From Desulfobacterales bacterium S5133MH16 (lineage in GTDB: Bacteria; Desulfobacterota; Desulfobacteria; Desulfobacterales; UBA11574), in contig MAXL01000250.1 of NCBI GenBank assembly GCA_001751005.1, forward strand, positions 1 to 12,797: a DNA stretch of 12,797 bases. Reading direction: 5' to 3'. This document shows positions 6,828 to 12,797 of the stretch, piece after piece. A program made the position numbers and the translations under genes. The notes beneath the pieces are model-generated. The model saw nothing but the letters and a program-made list of their open reading frames with translations, was not told where the DNA came from and made no database searches. Position 1 is the stretch's first letter; each line of letters begins with the position of its first letter.

Positions 6828-6960
6828 TCAAAAGGATGGAGCGGTAGAATTCCTTCCGGAGAGATGTCCGGACTGGCTGCGGCGGGGCAGTCCAGGTATG
6901 CAGAGTATGCAAAAATTGCACGCCTAGATACAATATCACCTGTATAATCAAGTAATTATT
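6828..6960 (-). ncRNA. Candidate structured, Fur-controlled leader or small RNA
   Basis: In an AT-rich gap lies a GC-rich cluster of dyads: GGACTG/CAGTCC (6870-6875 with 6888-6893) and a repeated palindrome TCCGGA (6855-6860 and 6867-6872) that can form a 6-bp stem. Read leftwards, AAGGA can pair with TCCTT in a 7-pair stem (6851-6857 with 6830-6836) ending in T residues, a weak terminator shape. A Fur-box match lies about 14 bp before this interval. No open frame with a ribosome site fits. Boundaries are guesses; it may simply be the 5' leader of the CheY-like gene. Confidence 0.25.
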
Positions 6961-6980
6961 TTCAAACTATGCAAAAATTG
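6906..6980. repeat. Direct repeat TATGCAAAAATTG, two copies
   Basis: Identical 13-bp copies lie at 6906-6918 and 6968-6980, 62 bp apart start to start (about six helical turns). The first copy continues into TGCAA-AAA-TTGCA, a perfect 5-bp dyad; the second runs into the Fur-box match. The spacing suits paired protein binding sites in an upstream region. Nearby, CTGCAACA is also repeated (7007-7014 and 7021-7028). Confidence 0.5.
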
Positions 6981-6992
6981 ATAATCATTATT
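6974..6992. promoter_or_regulatory. Fur-box-like site
   Basis: The 19 bp match 15 of 19 positions of the classic Fur consensus GATAATGATAATCATTATC, including 12 of 13 in the right-hand core GATAATCATTATT. Around C6986 the 7-1-7 form matches 13 of 15. It lies 55 bp downstream of the NtrC-type gene's stop and about 310 bp upstream of the CheY-like start, so it would control leftward transcription across the gap. AT-rich DNA raises the chance of accidental matches. Confidence 0.45.
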
Positions 6993-7046
6993 TGAACGAT
7001 TGCTGACTGCAACATTTATCCTGCAACAACATTTTATAGTGAGCCC

Positions 7047-8417
7047 TTACTCCACACCATAGATCTTGAGTTTTTTTCTGAGGGTATTCAGGGCAATATC
7101 GAGCAGTCTTGCGGTTTGGGACTTGTTGTTTCCTGTTTGATTATAAACTTTGAGGATATGGGACTTTTCCATTTGTGCAAGAGAAACTACCGGTGCTGTT
7201 CTCGGCCGATGTTTCGGTTCTGTCGTTGGTTTTTGCTTTTGAATATTGTGGGGAAGGAATATTTTAGAGATCTTTCGTCCCTGGGCAAGGTTTACTGCCG
7301 ATTTAATAATGGACTTCAACTCTCTAATATTCCCCGGGTAATCATAATTTAAAAGGATAGACAAGGCTTCTTGTTCTATGCCGGTATTTTTATCTTTACC
7401 CAGAAACTCGTTCAGGAAATGGTTGGCCAGCAAAGGGATGTCTTCTTTTCTTTGCCTGAGAGCCGGCAGGTGGAGCCATCCTCCTTTGAGGCGGTAGTAC
7501 AAATCCTTTCGAAACTTCCGGTTGGCCATCCGTTTTTCCAGGTCCTCATTTGTTGCAGCAATAAAACGGATATCTGTTTTCCGTGGGGTATTTGTTCCGA
7601 GCTTTATATATTCTCCGTCCTGTAAGACCCTCAACAGCTTTCCCTGAAGCTCCATTGGCACGTTGCTTATTTCATCCAGAAATAGCGTGCCCTTGTTTGA
7701 GTGCTCAAGATAGCCTGTGCGATCTTTTTCAGCCCCTGTAAAAGCTCCCTTTGTGTGGCCGAAAAATTCGGCATCAAAAAGGGAACTGGCAATCGAGGCC
7801 ATGTTGACGGGAGTAAACACGGATTTTGACCTTGGACTGGCTTCGTGAACAGCCCTTGCAAGAAGTTCCTTTCCTGTTCCGCTCTCTCCGGTAATAAATA
7901 TTGGAATATCGCTTGCCGCATGGAGTTCGGCTTCTTTTAATATTTTCAATACATCTGCCGATCCGGAAATAATTGATTTAAAGGCGTCTTCATGCAAAAG
8001 TTTCGGCAGGCGATTTCCCTTGCCGATGTCCGTAATATTAAATAGTCTTTTTCTTTCAAGTGCACGGTTGATTGATAAAACAAGATCATCCTTTTCAACA
8101 GGTTTCACAAGGTAATCGTAGGCCCCTCTTTTCATGGCACTGACCGCAGTCACAGCTTCATCCAGAGCTGTAATCATGATGCATTCGGTTTCAGGGCTGT
8201 TGTTCTTTATTACTTCAAGAAGTTCCAAACCGTCCATGCCGGGCATAGATACATCGATCAAGGCAATATCAAAGGGTTCACCCTGGTTGAAAATTGAAAC
8301 CGCTTTTTCAGGGTCATGTTCAAGTCTAACGGATGTAAAGCCGGAAGTGATCAGAGCCCTTCTGATGCTTTTGAGAAAGGTCTGATCGTCGTCTATCGCT
8401 ATTATTCGGTTTTGCAA
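7047..8417 (-). CDS. NtrC-family sigma-54-dependent response regulator
   Basis: This 456-residue cytosolic transcription activator has three parts. The receiver (about 3-120) has D10-D11 and phospho-acceptor D55. The AAA+ domain (about 145-380) has Walker A GESGTGKE (177-184), the sigma-54 contact loop GAFTGA (224-229), Walker B GTLFLDEI (243-250) and arginine-finger region RKFRKDLYYRL (300-310). A Fis-type helix-turn-helix ends the protein (NNKSQTARLLDIALNTLRKK, 430-449). Phosphorylation should trigger ATP-driven opening of sigma-54 promoters. The start is TTG at 8417: an in-frame TAG lies just upstream and GGGGGTGA is placed 4-8 nt before it, so no other start is possible nearby. It follows the PAS kinase, its likely partner. 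No good -24/-12 promoter was found in the window, so its targets probably lie elsewhere. Confidence 0.95.
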   Translation of the reverse strand: MQNRIIAIDDDQTFLKSIRRALITSGFTSVRLEHDPEKAVSIFNQGEPFDIALIDVSMPGMDGLELLEVIKNNSPETECIMITALDEAVTAVSAMKRGAYDYLVKPVEKDDLVLSINRALERKRLFNITDIGKGNRLPKLLHEDAFKSIISGSADVLKILKEAELHAASDIPIFITGESGTGKELLARAVHEASPRSKSVFTPVNMASIASSLFDAEFFGHTKGAFTGAEKDRTGYLEHSNKGTLFLDEISNVPMELQGKLLRVLQDGEYIKLGTNTPRKTDIRFIAATNEDLEKRMANRKFRKDLYYRLKGGWLHLPALRQRKEDIPLLANHFLNEFLGKDKNTGIEQEALSILLNYDYPGNIRELKSIIKSAVNLAQGRKISKIFLPHNIQKQKPTTEPKHRPRTAPVVSLAQMEKSHILKVYNQTGNNKSQTARLLDIALNTLRKKLKIYGVE

Positions 8418-8437
8418 GTCACCCCCAATTCTTAACT

Positions 8438-8580
8438 AGTGCCCATCCATAAATGGCTATTTTGCCCAATCTCTGCGTCAGACTCAGATTTCAATCCTCA
8501 AAATACTCGATGTATTCCTGCGGTTAAAATCTTCGCCTTCCTTGATCTTGAACAAACTATCTCAATTATGGATAGACACT
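8438..8580. mobile_element. MITE-like 143-bp element with terminal inverted repeats and target duplication
   Basis: The ends AGTGCCCATCCATAA (8438-8452) and TTATGGATAGACACT (8566-8580) are inverted repeats matching 13 of 15. The element is flanked by AACT on both sides (8434-8437 and 8581-8584), a probable 4-bp target duplication. Inside, AGATTTCAATC (8486-8496) pairs with GGTTAAAATCT (8522-8532), and AATAC (8502-8506) pairs with GTATT (8512-8516), so the whole element can fold as one long imperfect hairpin. It has no coding capacity, so it would move by a transposase supplied elsewhere. It lies between the kinase and its regulator. It looks familiar as a multicopy repeat of Desulfobacterales genomes, but I cannot verify this. 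Confidence 0.7.
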
Positions 8581-10201
8581 AACTGATATCCAATATCACT
8601 GTAAACTTACTCCCTTCCCCTAACTTGCTTTCAACTTGAATCCGTCCGCCTAGTTCCTCAATAAGATTATGAACAATATACATTCCAAGCCCGGTTCCTT
8701 CTTCTGATGGGTTGGTCGTAAAAAAAGGATCGAATATTTTTTCTAAGATTTTTTCATCCATCCCTCTGCCATTGTCGCTGACTTCAATGACCAGTTGATT
8801 TTCTTTTGAATCATCCATGGAAACAACCAGATCGACTCGTGAATTTTCATCAACCGGTTGATCAAAGGAATTTGCGGCATTTATCAAAAGATTAATCAAA
8901 ATCTGCTCCAGAGGTTTTCGGTCAATAAGCATCTCCGGCAAGTTTTCCGGAATATTGACGGTAAAGGTTTTTACGGTTTTTCCAATCTTGCTCCTGCAAA
9001 ACGCAACAACTTTTTCAAACATCGGTTTCAGGTCAATTTCTTCAATTGTTTTATCTTTGTCCGGCTTTGAAAATATCTTCAACTCCTTAACAATGGATTT
9101 GATTTGCCTGGAGCCGTATTGGATATTATCTAAAAGTTCAAAAATATCTTTGCGAAACTCAGTGTAAGGCATGTGCAATACTTCCAGATCCGGATGCTTT
9201 TTTGCATATTCATCAATTATAGGTATCACTGTATTAATATAATCCCTTAAGATCGGAATATTGACGGAAATATAATTGTTAGGATTATTGATCTCATGGG
9301 CGATCCCTGATACCAGGACCCCGATGGAGGCCAGCTTTTCACTCTGTATGAGCTGCTTTTCCAGCCGCTTCTTTTCGGTAATATCATGGATGCGAACTAT
9401 GGTGGTCTCAATGTTGCCGCTGTCATCTATTACCGGATATAATGAAATCTCTTCGAATCGTTCGGGGTTTTTTAAGTTTCGGCGTTGAAATGTCTGTTCC
9501 CTCCCTTCTAATACTGCTCCATGGATTGTGCATCCCTCACATATTTCGGTTTGGTTGCCTAATCCCACAAAACAGGGTTTTCCGATAACATGGTCAGGGT
9601 TTTTTATCATATAATAATCCAGTGTAGGCCGATTAATAGCATGAATGGTTAGCTCTTTTCCCAGGAGAATAAGCGGATCTGAGATCCCGTCAAAGATAGA
9701 CTGGAGCATGGTCTTGCTTTTCCGGAATTCGTTTTTTGTCCGCTTGAATTCAGTGACATCTTCAATTGTCAGGAAAATCAACGGTATTTTGTTCGCCTCT
9801 CCGGATATCCGACGGGCGTTCAGTTGCATCATCCGCCGACCGATATGTTCAAACTCATGTTCAACTTCATAGCCATTGAAAGTGGTGTTCATGAGGAGGA
9901 TATCCTCAATCAATTCTCGCAGCTTGGGGATATCCCACTGTCGATTGCCCAGCTCATATAATAATCTCCCATCGGTCTCTTGGGGTGTTACCTTGAAAAC
10001 CTGATAAAAAGATTTGTTGGCAAATACCACCTTCAAATCAGCATCTATCACCAGCAAGGGTTCACGAATTATAGCCACGATGCGTTCAGCATGTTCACGA
10101 GTTTCTTTGATGGTTCTCTCTAACAAGCCGATGCGGCTTACTTCTTTTTCCAACTCCTTGAGCTTTTGCTCCAATTCTTCATATGTAGGTTTATCCGCCA
10201 T
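8579..10201 (-). CDS. Soluble PAS-domain sensor histidine kinase
   Basis: The 540-residue protein has no membrane segment, so it senses a cytoplasmic signal. A short coiled coil (TYEELEQKLKELEKE, 6-20) leads to PAS 1 (about 40-150) and PAS 2 (about 165-275). PAS 2 contains C210, C221 and C224 (GKPC...CEGC), a Cys pattern often met in anaerobes and suited to redox or metal sensing. The kinase core has the H-box with phospho-acceptor H302 (GIAHEINNP), an N-box (ILINLLINAANSF, 434-446), the G1 box DNGRG (477-481), the F-box FDPFFTT (490-496) and G2 GTGLG (502-506). GGAGA lies about 9 nt before the ATG. The next gene downstream is the NtrC-type regulator, its expected target. The TAG stop is formed at the junction with the inserted MITE-like element. 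Confidence 0.94.
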   Translation of the reverse strand: MADKPTYEELEQKLKELEKEVSRIGLLERTIKETREHAERIVAIIREPLLVIDADLKVVFANKSFYQVFKVTPQETDGRLLYELGNRQWDIPKLRELIEDILLMNTTFNGYEVEHEFEHIGRRMMQLNARRISGEANKIPLIFLTIEDVTEFKRTKNEFRKSKTMLQSIFDGISDPLILLGKELTIHAINRPTLDYYMIKNPDHVIGKPCFVGLGNQTEICEGCTIHGAVLEGREQTFQRRNLKNPERFEEISLYPVIDDSGNIETTIVRIHDITEKKRLEKQLIQSEKLASIGVLVSGIAHEINNPNNYISVNIPILRDYINTVIPIIDEYAKKHPDLEVLHMPYTEFRKDIFELLDNIQYGSRQIKSIVKELKIFSKPDKDKTIEEIDLKPMFEKVVAFCRSKIGKTVKTFTVNIPENLPEMLIDRKPLEQILINLLINAANSFDQPVDENSRVDLVVSMDDSKENQLVIEVSDNGRGMDEKILEKIFDPFFTTNPSEEGTGLGMYIVHNLIEELGGRIQVESKLGEGSKFTVILDIS

Positions 10202-10232
10202 TAAAAAATTCTCCGATTGCTCTGAAAAAATA

Positions 10233-10278
10233 AAGGCTCATACACTCTTGTTCAGATTAAAAACGGAGTATGGGCCTT
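10233..10278. promoter_or_regulatory. Dyad in the upstream region of the sensor kinase gene
   Basis: AAGGCTCATAC (10233-10243) and GTATGGGCCTT (10268-10278) form an inverted repeat matching 10 of 11, with a 24-bp spacer. It lies 32-77 bp upstream of the kinase ATG, so it could be an operator or a leader hairpin. The rest of the 302-bp gap 10202-10503 shows no open frame with a ribosome site and no confident promoter. Confidence 0.35.
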
Positions 10279-10467
10279 AATGAACCACATCGGGACTTAT
10301 TCCCTGAATTAGGTTTTATTGTAGATTACCTTCAAGATAGATTCATTTTCTCCAAAATCTTTTGTGATATTTCGAAGATACGCTTAATAGCATGGAGGGA
10401 CCGGAACTGCAAATAGTTTTATGGAGAAAGGTTTTAGATTATTTTTGTTGGATCTTCTTAAGCCAGT

Positions 10468-10496
10468 ATCCGGAAACCAGTAACAAACATCCGGAT
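10468..10496 (-). terminator. Possible hairpin downstream of the rhodanese/ferritin-like gene
   Basis: ATCCGGA (10468-10474) and TCCGGAT (10490-10496) can form a 7-bp stem with a 15-nt loop, starting 7 nt after the TAA of the leftward gene. No T-run follows closely, so termination would be weak or need Rho. Confidence 0.3.
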
Positions 10497-10503
10497 TTCG
10501 GCA

Positions 10504-11328
10504 TTAATCGCACTGATCCAGAGCGCGAACCAGCATTCGCATATGGCTTTTTTCGGCCTGGGCAATGGATAAGAAGCTGTCCCGGACAGTCTGATCTTTT
10601 TCTTGCTCGGCCATGGTTTTGTACAGATCAAAGGCAGCGTACTCGATGTGAATGGCCAGTTCTAGAATTCGCAGACACTGGTTTTCCTCGATATTTTCCA
10701 GGTATCCCAGCACCTCCGCAAGGCTTTCTCCACCTTCAAGGATTTCTCCCTCAAGCCTCGCGTAGAGTTCGTCAAAGGCAATGGGAGTGCTTGCAGTTTT
10801 TTCCCAGAACCCGTAAACGGTTTTGGCATGTGCGATTTCTGCCTTGGACAACTGCTCCAAGGTAGGAATAATCGGATCAACTGCAAAGTTGTCCAGAATA
10901 TAAGTATAAAATCGCCAGGCTCCTTTTTCCAGGTCCATGGCGGTAAGCAAAAGTTCCGCAGGTGCTTTGGTTTTATCAAAGACCTGTATTTTGGGAAATC
11001 CTTTCAGGGTTTTGCCTTCCCAGGAGAGGATCCCTCCTTCCAGATTGTAAATTGTTTTTTCAGTAATACCTTCTTCAGAAAACATGGATGCTGCAGCCAG
11101 AGAGCGACCACCGCTATGGCAGTAGAAAATTACATCCCTGTTTGCAGGCAAGCCGGAAAGATCGGATACGAGTTCATTCAAGGGAATAAACTTAGCCCCT
11201 GGGATGTGGCCTTTTGTATATTCATCCGGCTGCCGGACATCCACAAGCAGGTACTCCTTTTCATTGTGGGATTTGACAAACTGCTTCAATTCTAGGGCCG
11301 TAATATCTTCAAATTCCGAGTCGTACAT
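10504..11328 (-). CDS. Rhodanese domain fused to ferritin-like (rubrerythrin-type) diiron domain
   Basis: The 274-residue protein joins two domains. Residues 5-about 115 are a rhodanese with the active loop C70-HSGGR (CxxGxR form), able to carry a persulfide sulfur; LLVDVRQPDEYTKGHIPGA (27-45) is the usual N-terminal signature. Residues 123-270 are a four-helix ferritin-like domain whose likely iron ligands are E134, E164xxH167, E229 and E259xxH262, as in rubrerythrin erythrin domains, but with no rubredoxin tail. Together this suggests coupling of sulfane-sulfur transfer with diiron chemistry, for example peroxide or polysulfide handling in the anaerobic cytoplasm; this is inferred. Translation is coupled to the glycosyltransferase gene: the AGGAGG ribosome site is its last two Arg codons, and only 3 nt separate the genes. 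Confidence 0.9.
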   Translation of the reverse strand: MYDSEFEDITALELKQFVKSHNEKEYLLVDVRQPDEYTKGHIPGAKFIPLNELVSDLSGLPANRDVIFYCHSGGRSLAAASMFSEEGITEKTIYNLEGGILSWEGKTLKGFPKIQVFDKTKAPAELLLTAMDLEKGAWRFYTYILDNFAVDPIIPTLEQLSKAEIAHAKTVYGFWEKTASTPIAFDELYARLEGEILEGGESLAEVLGYLENIEENQCLRILELAIHIEYAAFDLYKTMAEQEKDQTVRDSFLSIAQAEKSHMRMLVRALDQCD

Positions 11329-11331
11329 TTT

Positions 11332-12687
11332 TTACCTCCTCTCAGATACACCTTTGCTGCGGCCATACCATCGTGCAATCCCCTCCGGGGCAATACCCAT
11401 AACATACGCTGCAATAACCAGCTGGTTGATTAACGTGGTTTTCAATATGCCAAAGTTTTGCCAGCGCCGGGGAGATGTGAAAACAGGCACGGGTAAAATT
11501 ATTATGTTTCCTTGTTTTCGCAAGCGCCGGACCAGTTCAAAATCTTCCATTATCGGAATATCAGGAAATCCTCCGATCTGATGAAAAACTTTGGATAAAA
11601 TGAAAATCGCCTGGTCGCCGTAAGGCATTTTCAAATATCGGGAGCGCCAGTTTGCAAGGCGCTCAATAAGCCGAAGGCTCGGAATAGGGGAATCCATACG
11701 AAATTCGAATGCGCCGGCAACCATTTTATGTTGTTTGAAGCTGTTAAAAACAAATTCTTCAAATTTTTCCGGCAGCCGTGTATCGGCATGAAGAAAAACA
11801 AGCACATCACCCGTGGCTTGATCGGCGCCCCGGTTCATTTGCCGAGCCCGTGGCGGGGTGCCGGTGATAACTCTTGCCCCCAGTGATTTCGCAATCCCCA
11901 CAGTATCATCATTACTTCCCCCATCCACTACAATCACTTCCTTTTTATTACCGGGGCCGATACTTTCTATGGTATTTGCAATATTATCCGCTTCGTTTAT
12001 GGCCGGTATGATAATTGAGATGCGATTGGGATTAAAAACAGTAGGGCTTGTATTTTGTGACCGTTCCCAGATCATAAGATCCTCGGGATGATCTACATCT
12101 TTTAATACGTCCAACAGTGTAAAACTCAATCCCGAATGTTTTGCAATTTTTATTGTTTTTTTGAGAACATCACGTACCCCCCAGGTTATCCCCGTAAATA
12201 AATCAGGGACGGCTTGTGATAGAGAATTCTTTTGCAGCCCAATCAAATAGTAGCCGCCGTCTTTGGCCGGACCCAGCGCCATATTTTTTTGTTGAAGGAC
12301 GTCAAACGCTTTTTGAATGATACCCTCTGTTATCTCCGGGATATCGGTACCTATAATCACAGCCGTGGTTGCCCCGGCTCTAAAGGCATCTTGGAAAGAA
12401 CGTTTCATACGCCGTCCAAGATCGCCACTGCCCTGGGGGCGGTACTCAAAATCCTGGCCGAGCCAGGTTTGCATTAAATTTTTATCCCCACCCTCATAAC
12501 GGATCTCGACAGCTATTCCACATGATGTTGATAACCTTTTTACCTGTGACAGGGTGTGTTCCGTCATTTTGCGCTGAAGATCTGCAGCACCTTCTGCTCC
12601 TATCAGAGGAATAAGTCGGGTTTTGGTGGTTCCCGGTTCAGGATAACGGGTGAAGACAATCAAATGTTTTTTGAAATTTATTGGCAT
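11332..12687 (-). CDS. Two-domain glycosyltransferase (TIGR04282-like plus TIGR04283-like fusion)
   Basis: Residues 5-about 205 match the DUF2064/TIGR04282 type: the N-terminal RYPEPGTTKTRL (14-25), GTDIPE (113-118) and GPAKDGGYYLIGL (139-151), a nucleotidyltransferase-like fold. Residues 222-about 442 are a GT-A family 2 glycosyltransferase of the TIGR04283 type: SIIIPAINEADNI, VDGGSNDDT, HADT (300-303) as the metal-binding DxD-like motif, YGDQAIF and MEDFEL (380-385). These two modules are named for arsenosugar biosynthesis and are often separate neighbouring genes; here they form one polypeptide of 451 residues. The acceptor sugar or lipid is unknown, and arsenic metabolism should not be assumed. 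The ATG follows GGGGCAGGA. No promoter could be fixed in the 110 bp upstream (12688-12797), which holds no supported feature. It is the first visible gene of the operon with the rhodanese/ferritin-like protein. Confidence 0.9.
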   Translation of the reverse strand: MPINFKKHLIVFTRYPEPGTTKTRLIPLIGAEGAADLQRKMTEHTLSQVKRLSTSCGIAVEIRYEGGDKNLMQTWLGQDFEYRPQGSGDLGRRMKRSFQDAFRAGATTAVIIGTDIPEITEGIIQKAFDVLQQKNMALGPAKDGGYYLIGLQKNSLSQAVPDLFTGITWGVRDVLKKTIKIAKHSGLSFTLLDVLKDVDHPEDLMIWERSQNTSPTVFNPNRISIIIPAINEADNIANTIESIGPGNKKEVIVVDGGSNDDTVGIAKSLGARVITGTPPRARQMNRGADQATGDVLVFLHADTRLPEKFEEFVFNSFKQHKMVAGAFEFRMDSPIPSLRLIERLANWRSRYLKMPYGDQAIFILSKVFHQIGGFPDIPIMEDFELVRRLRKQGNIIILPVPVFTSPRRWQNFGILKTTLINQLVIAAYVMGIAPEGIARWYGRSKGVSERR

Positions 12688-12797
12688 ATTCCTGCCCCAA
12701 ATTCGCTGTACAGGTTTGTTCTTCGAAATAATTCCTCAGTTAACCTTATCACTCTGTGTTAATTTTTTCTTAGTTTTCAAGATGGTTGGCTTTAACC

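Noticed and set aside
6901..6925. Sigma-54 promoter on the minus strand (GGCGTGC...TTGCA)
   Set aside because: The GG and GC elements are 12 bp apart instead of 10, so it fails the strict -24/-12 spacing.
6766..6951. 61-codon minus-strand open frame in the gap before the CheY-like gene
   Set aside because: No ribosome site was seen, and the region is better explained by dyads and non-coding signals.
10392..10865. 157-codon open frame on the plus strand
   Set aside because: It lies mostly antisense to the rhodanese/ferritin-like gene, whose domains and ribosome site are clear; the translation is low-complexity and matches nothing recognisable.
12688..12797. Possible C-terminus of another leftward gene ending upstream of the glycosyltransferase
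   Set aside because: The open stretch is under 20 codons and too short to support.

Overview
The window looks like chromosomal DNA of a strictly anaerobic, probably sulfate-reducing member of the Desulfobacterota (Desulfobacterales-like). This is inferred from the gene content: rubredoxin and ferritin-like redox proteins, a ferredoxin-type 2-oxoacid oxidoreductase, NtrC-type regulation, a PAS kinase with a Cys-rich PAS domain, and Cys-rich small proteins. No rRNA or other marker gene is present, so the taxonomy is tentative. No rRNA, tRNA, CRISPR array, phage gene or intact transposase was seen.

Layout. 1-321 is repeat-rich intergenic DNA. Five genes then read rightwards: a rubredoxin/DUF2231-like membrane protein (322-951), a cytidylate-kinase-like protein (1152-1769), a long-form NhaA Na+/H+ antiporter (1914-3290) behind a strong leader hairpin, and a two-gene operon for a 2-oxoacid:acceptor oxidoreductase (gamma-alpha fusion 3451-5103, beta 5100-5960). 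That operon has its own promoter with a dyad lying between -35 and -10.

Everything right of about 6.0 kb reads leftwards. In transcription order these genes are: a two-domain glycosyltransferase (11332-12687) coupled to a rhodanese/ferritin-like fusion (10504-11328); a soluble PAS histidine kinase (8579-10201) followed by its likely partner, an NtrC-type sigma-54 activator (7047-8417); and, after a 380-bp gap, a single-domain CheY-like regulator (6304-6666) with a small Cys-rich protein (6076-6285).

The best non-gene signals are these. First, a 143-bp MITE-like element (8438-8580) sits exactly at the kinase/regulator junction; removing it with one 4-bp target repeat restores an operon with a 14-nt gap. 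Second, the 7046-6667 gap holds a strong Fur-box match and a GC-rich hairpin cluster, which may be an iron-regulated transcript or small RNA. Third, a protein-like reading frame continues past the UGA stop of the small Cys-rich gene. Two tandem repeats and several dyads complete the picture.

Taken together, the region covers redox and iron handling, sodium/pH homeostasis, ferredoxin-linked carbon metabolism and phosphorelay control. No complete defence or biosynthetic system is visible, and most genes belong to known families. The novelty is mainly in fusions, degenerate motifs and non-coding structure.
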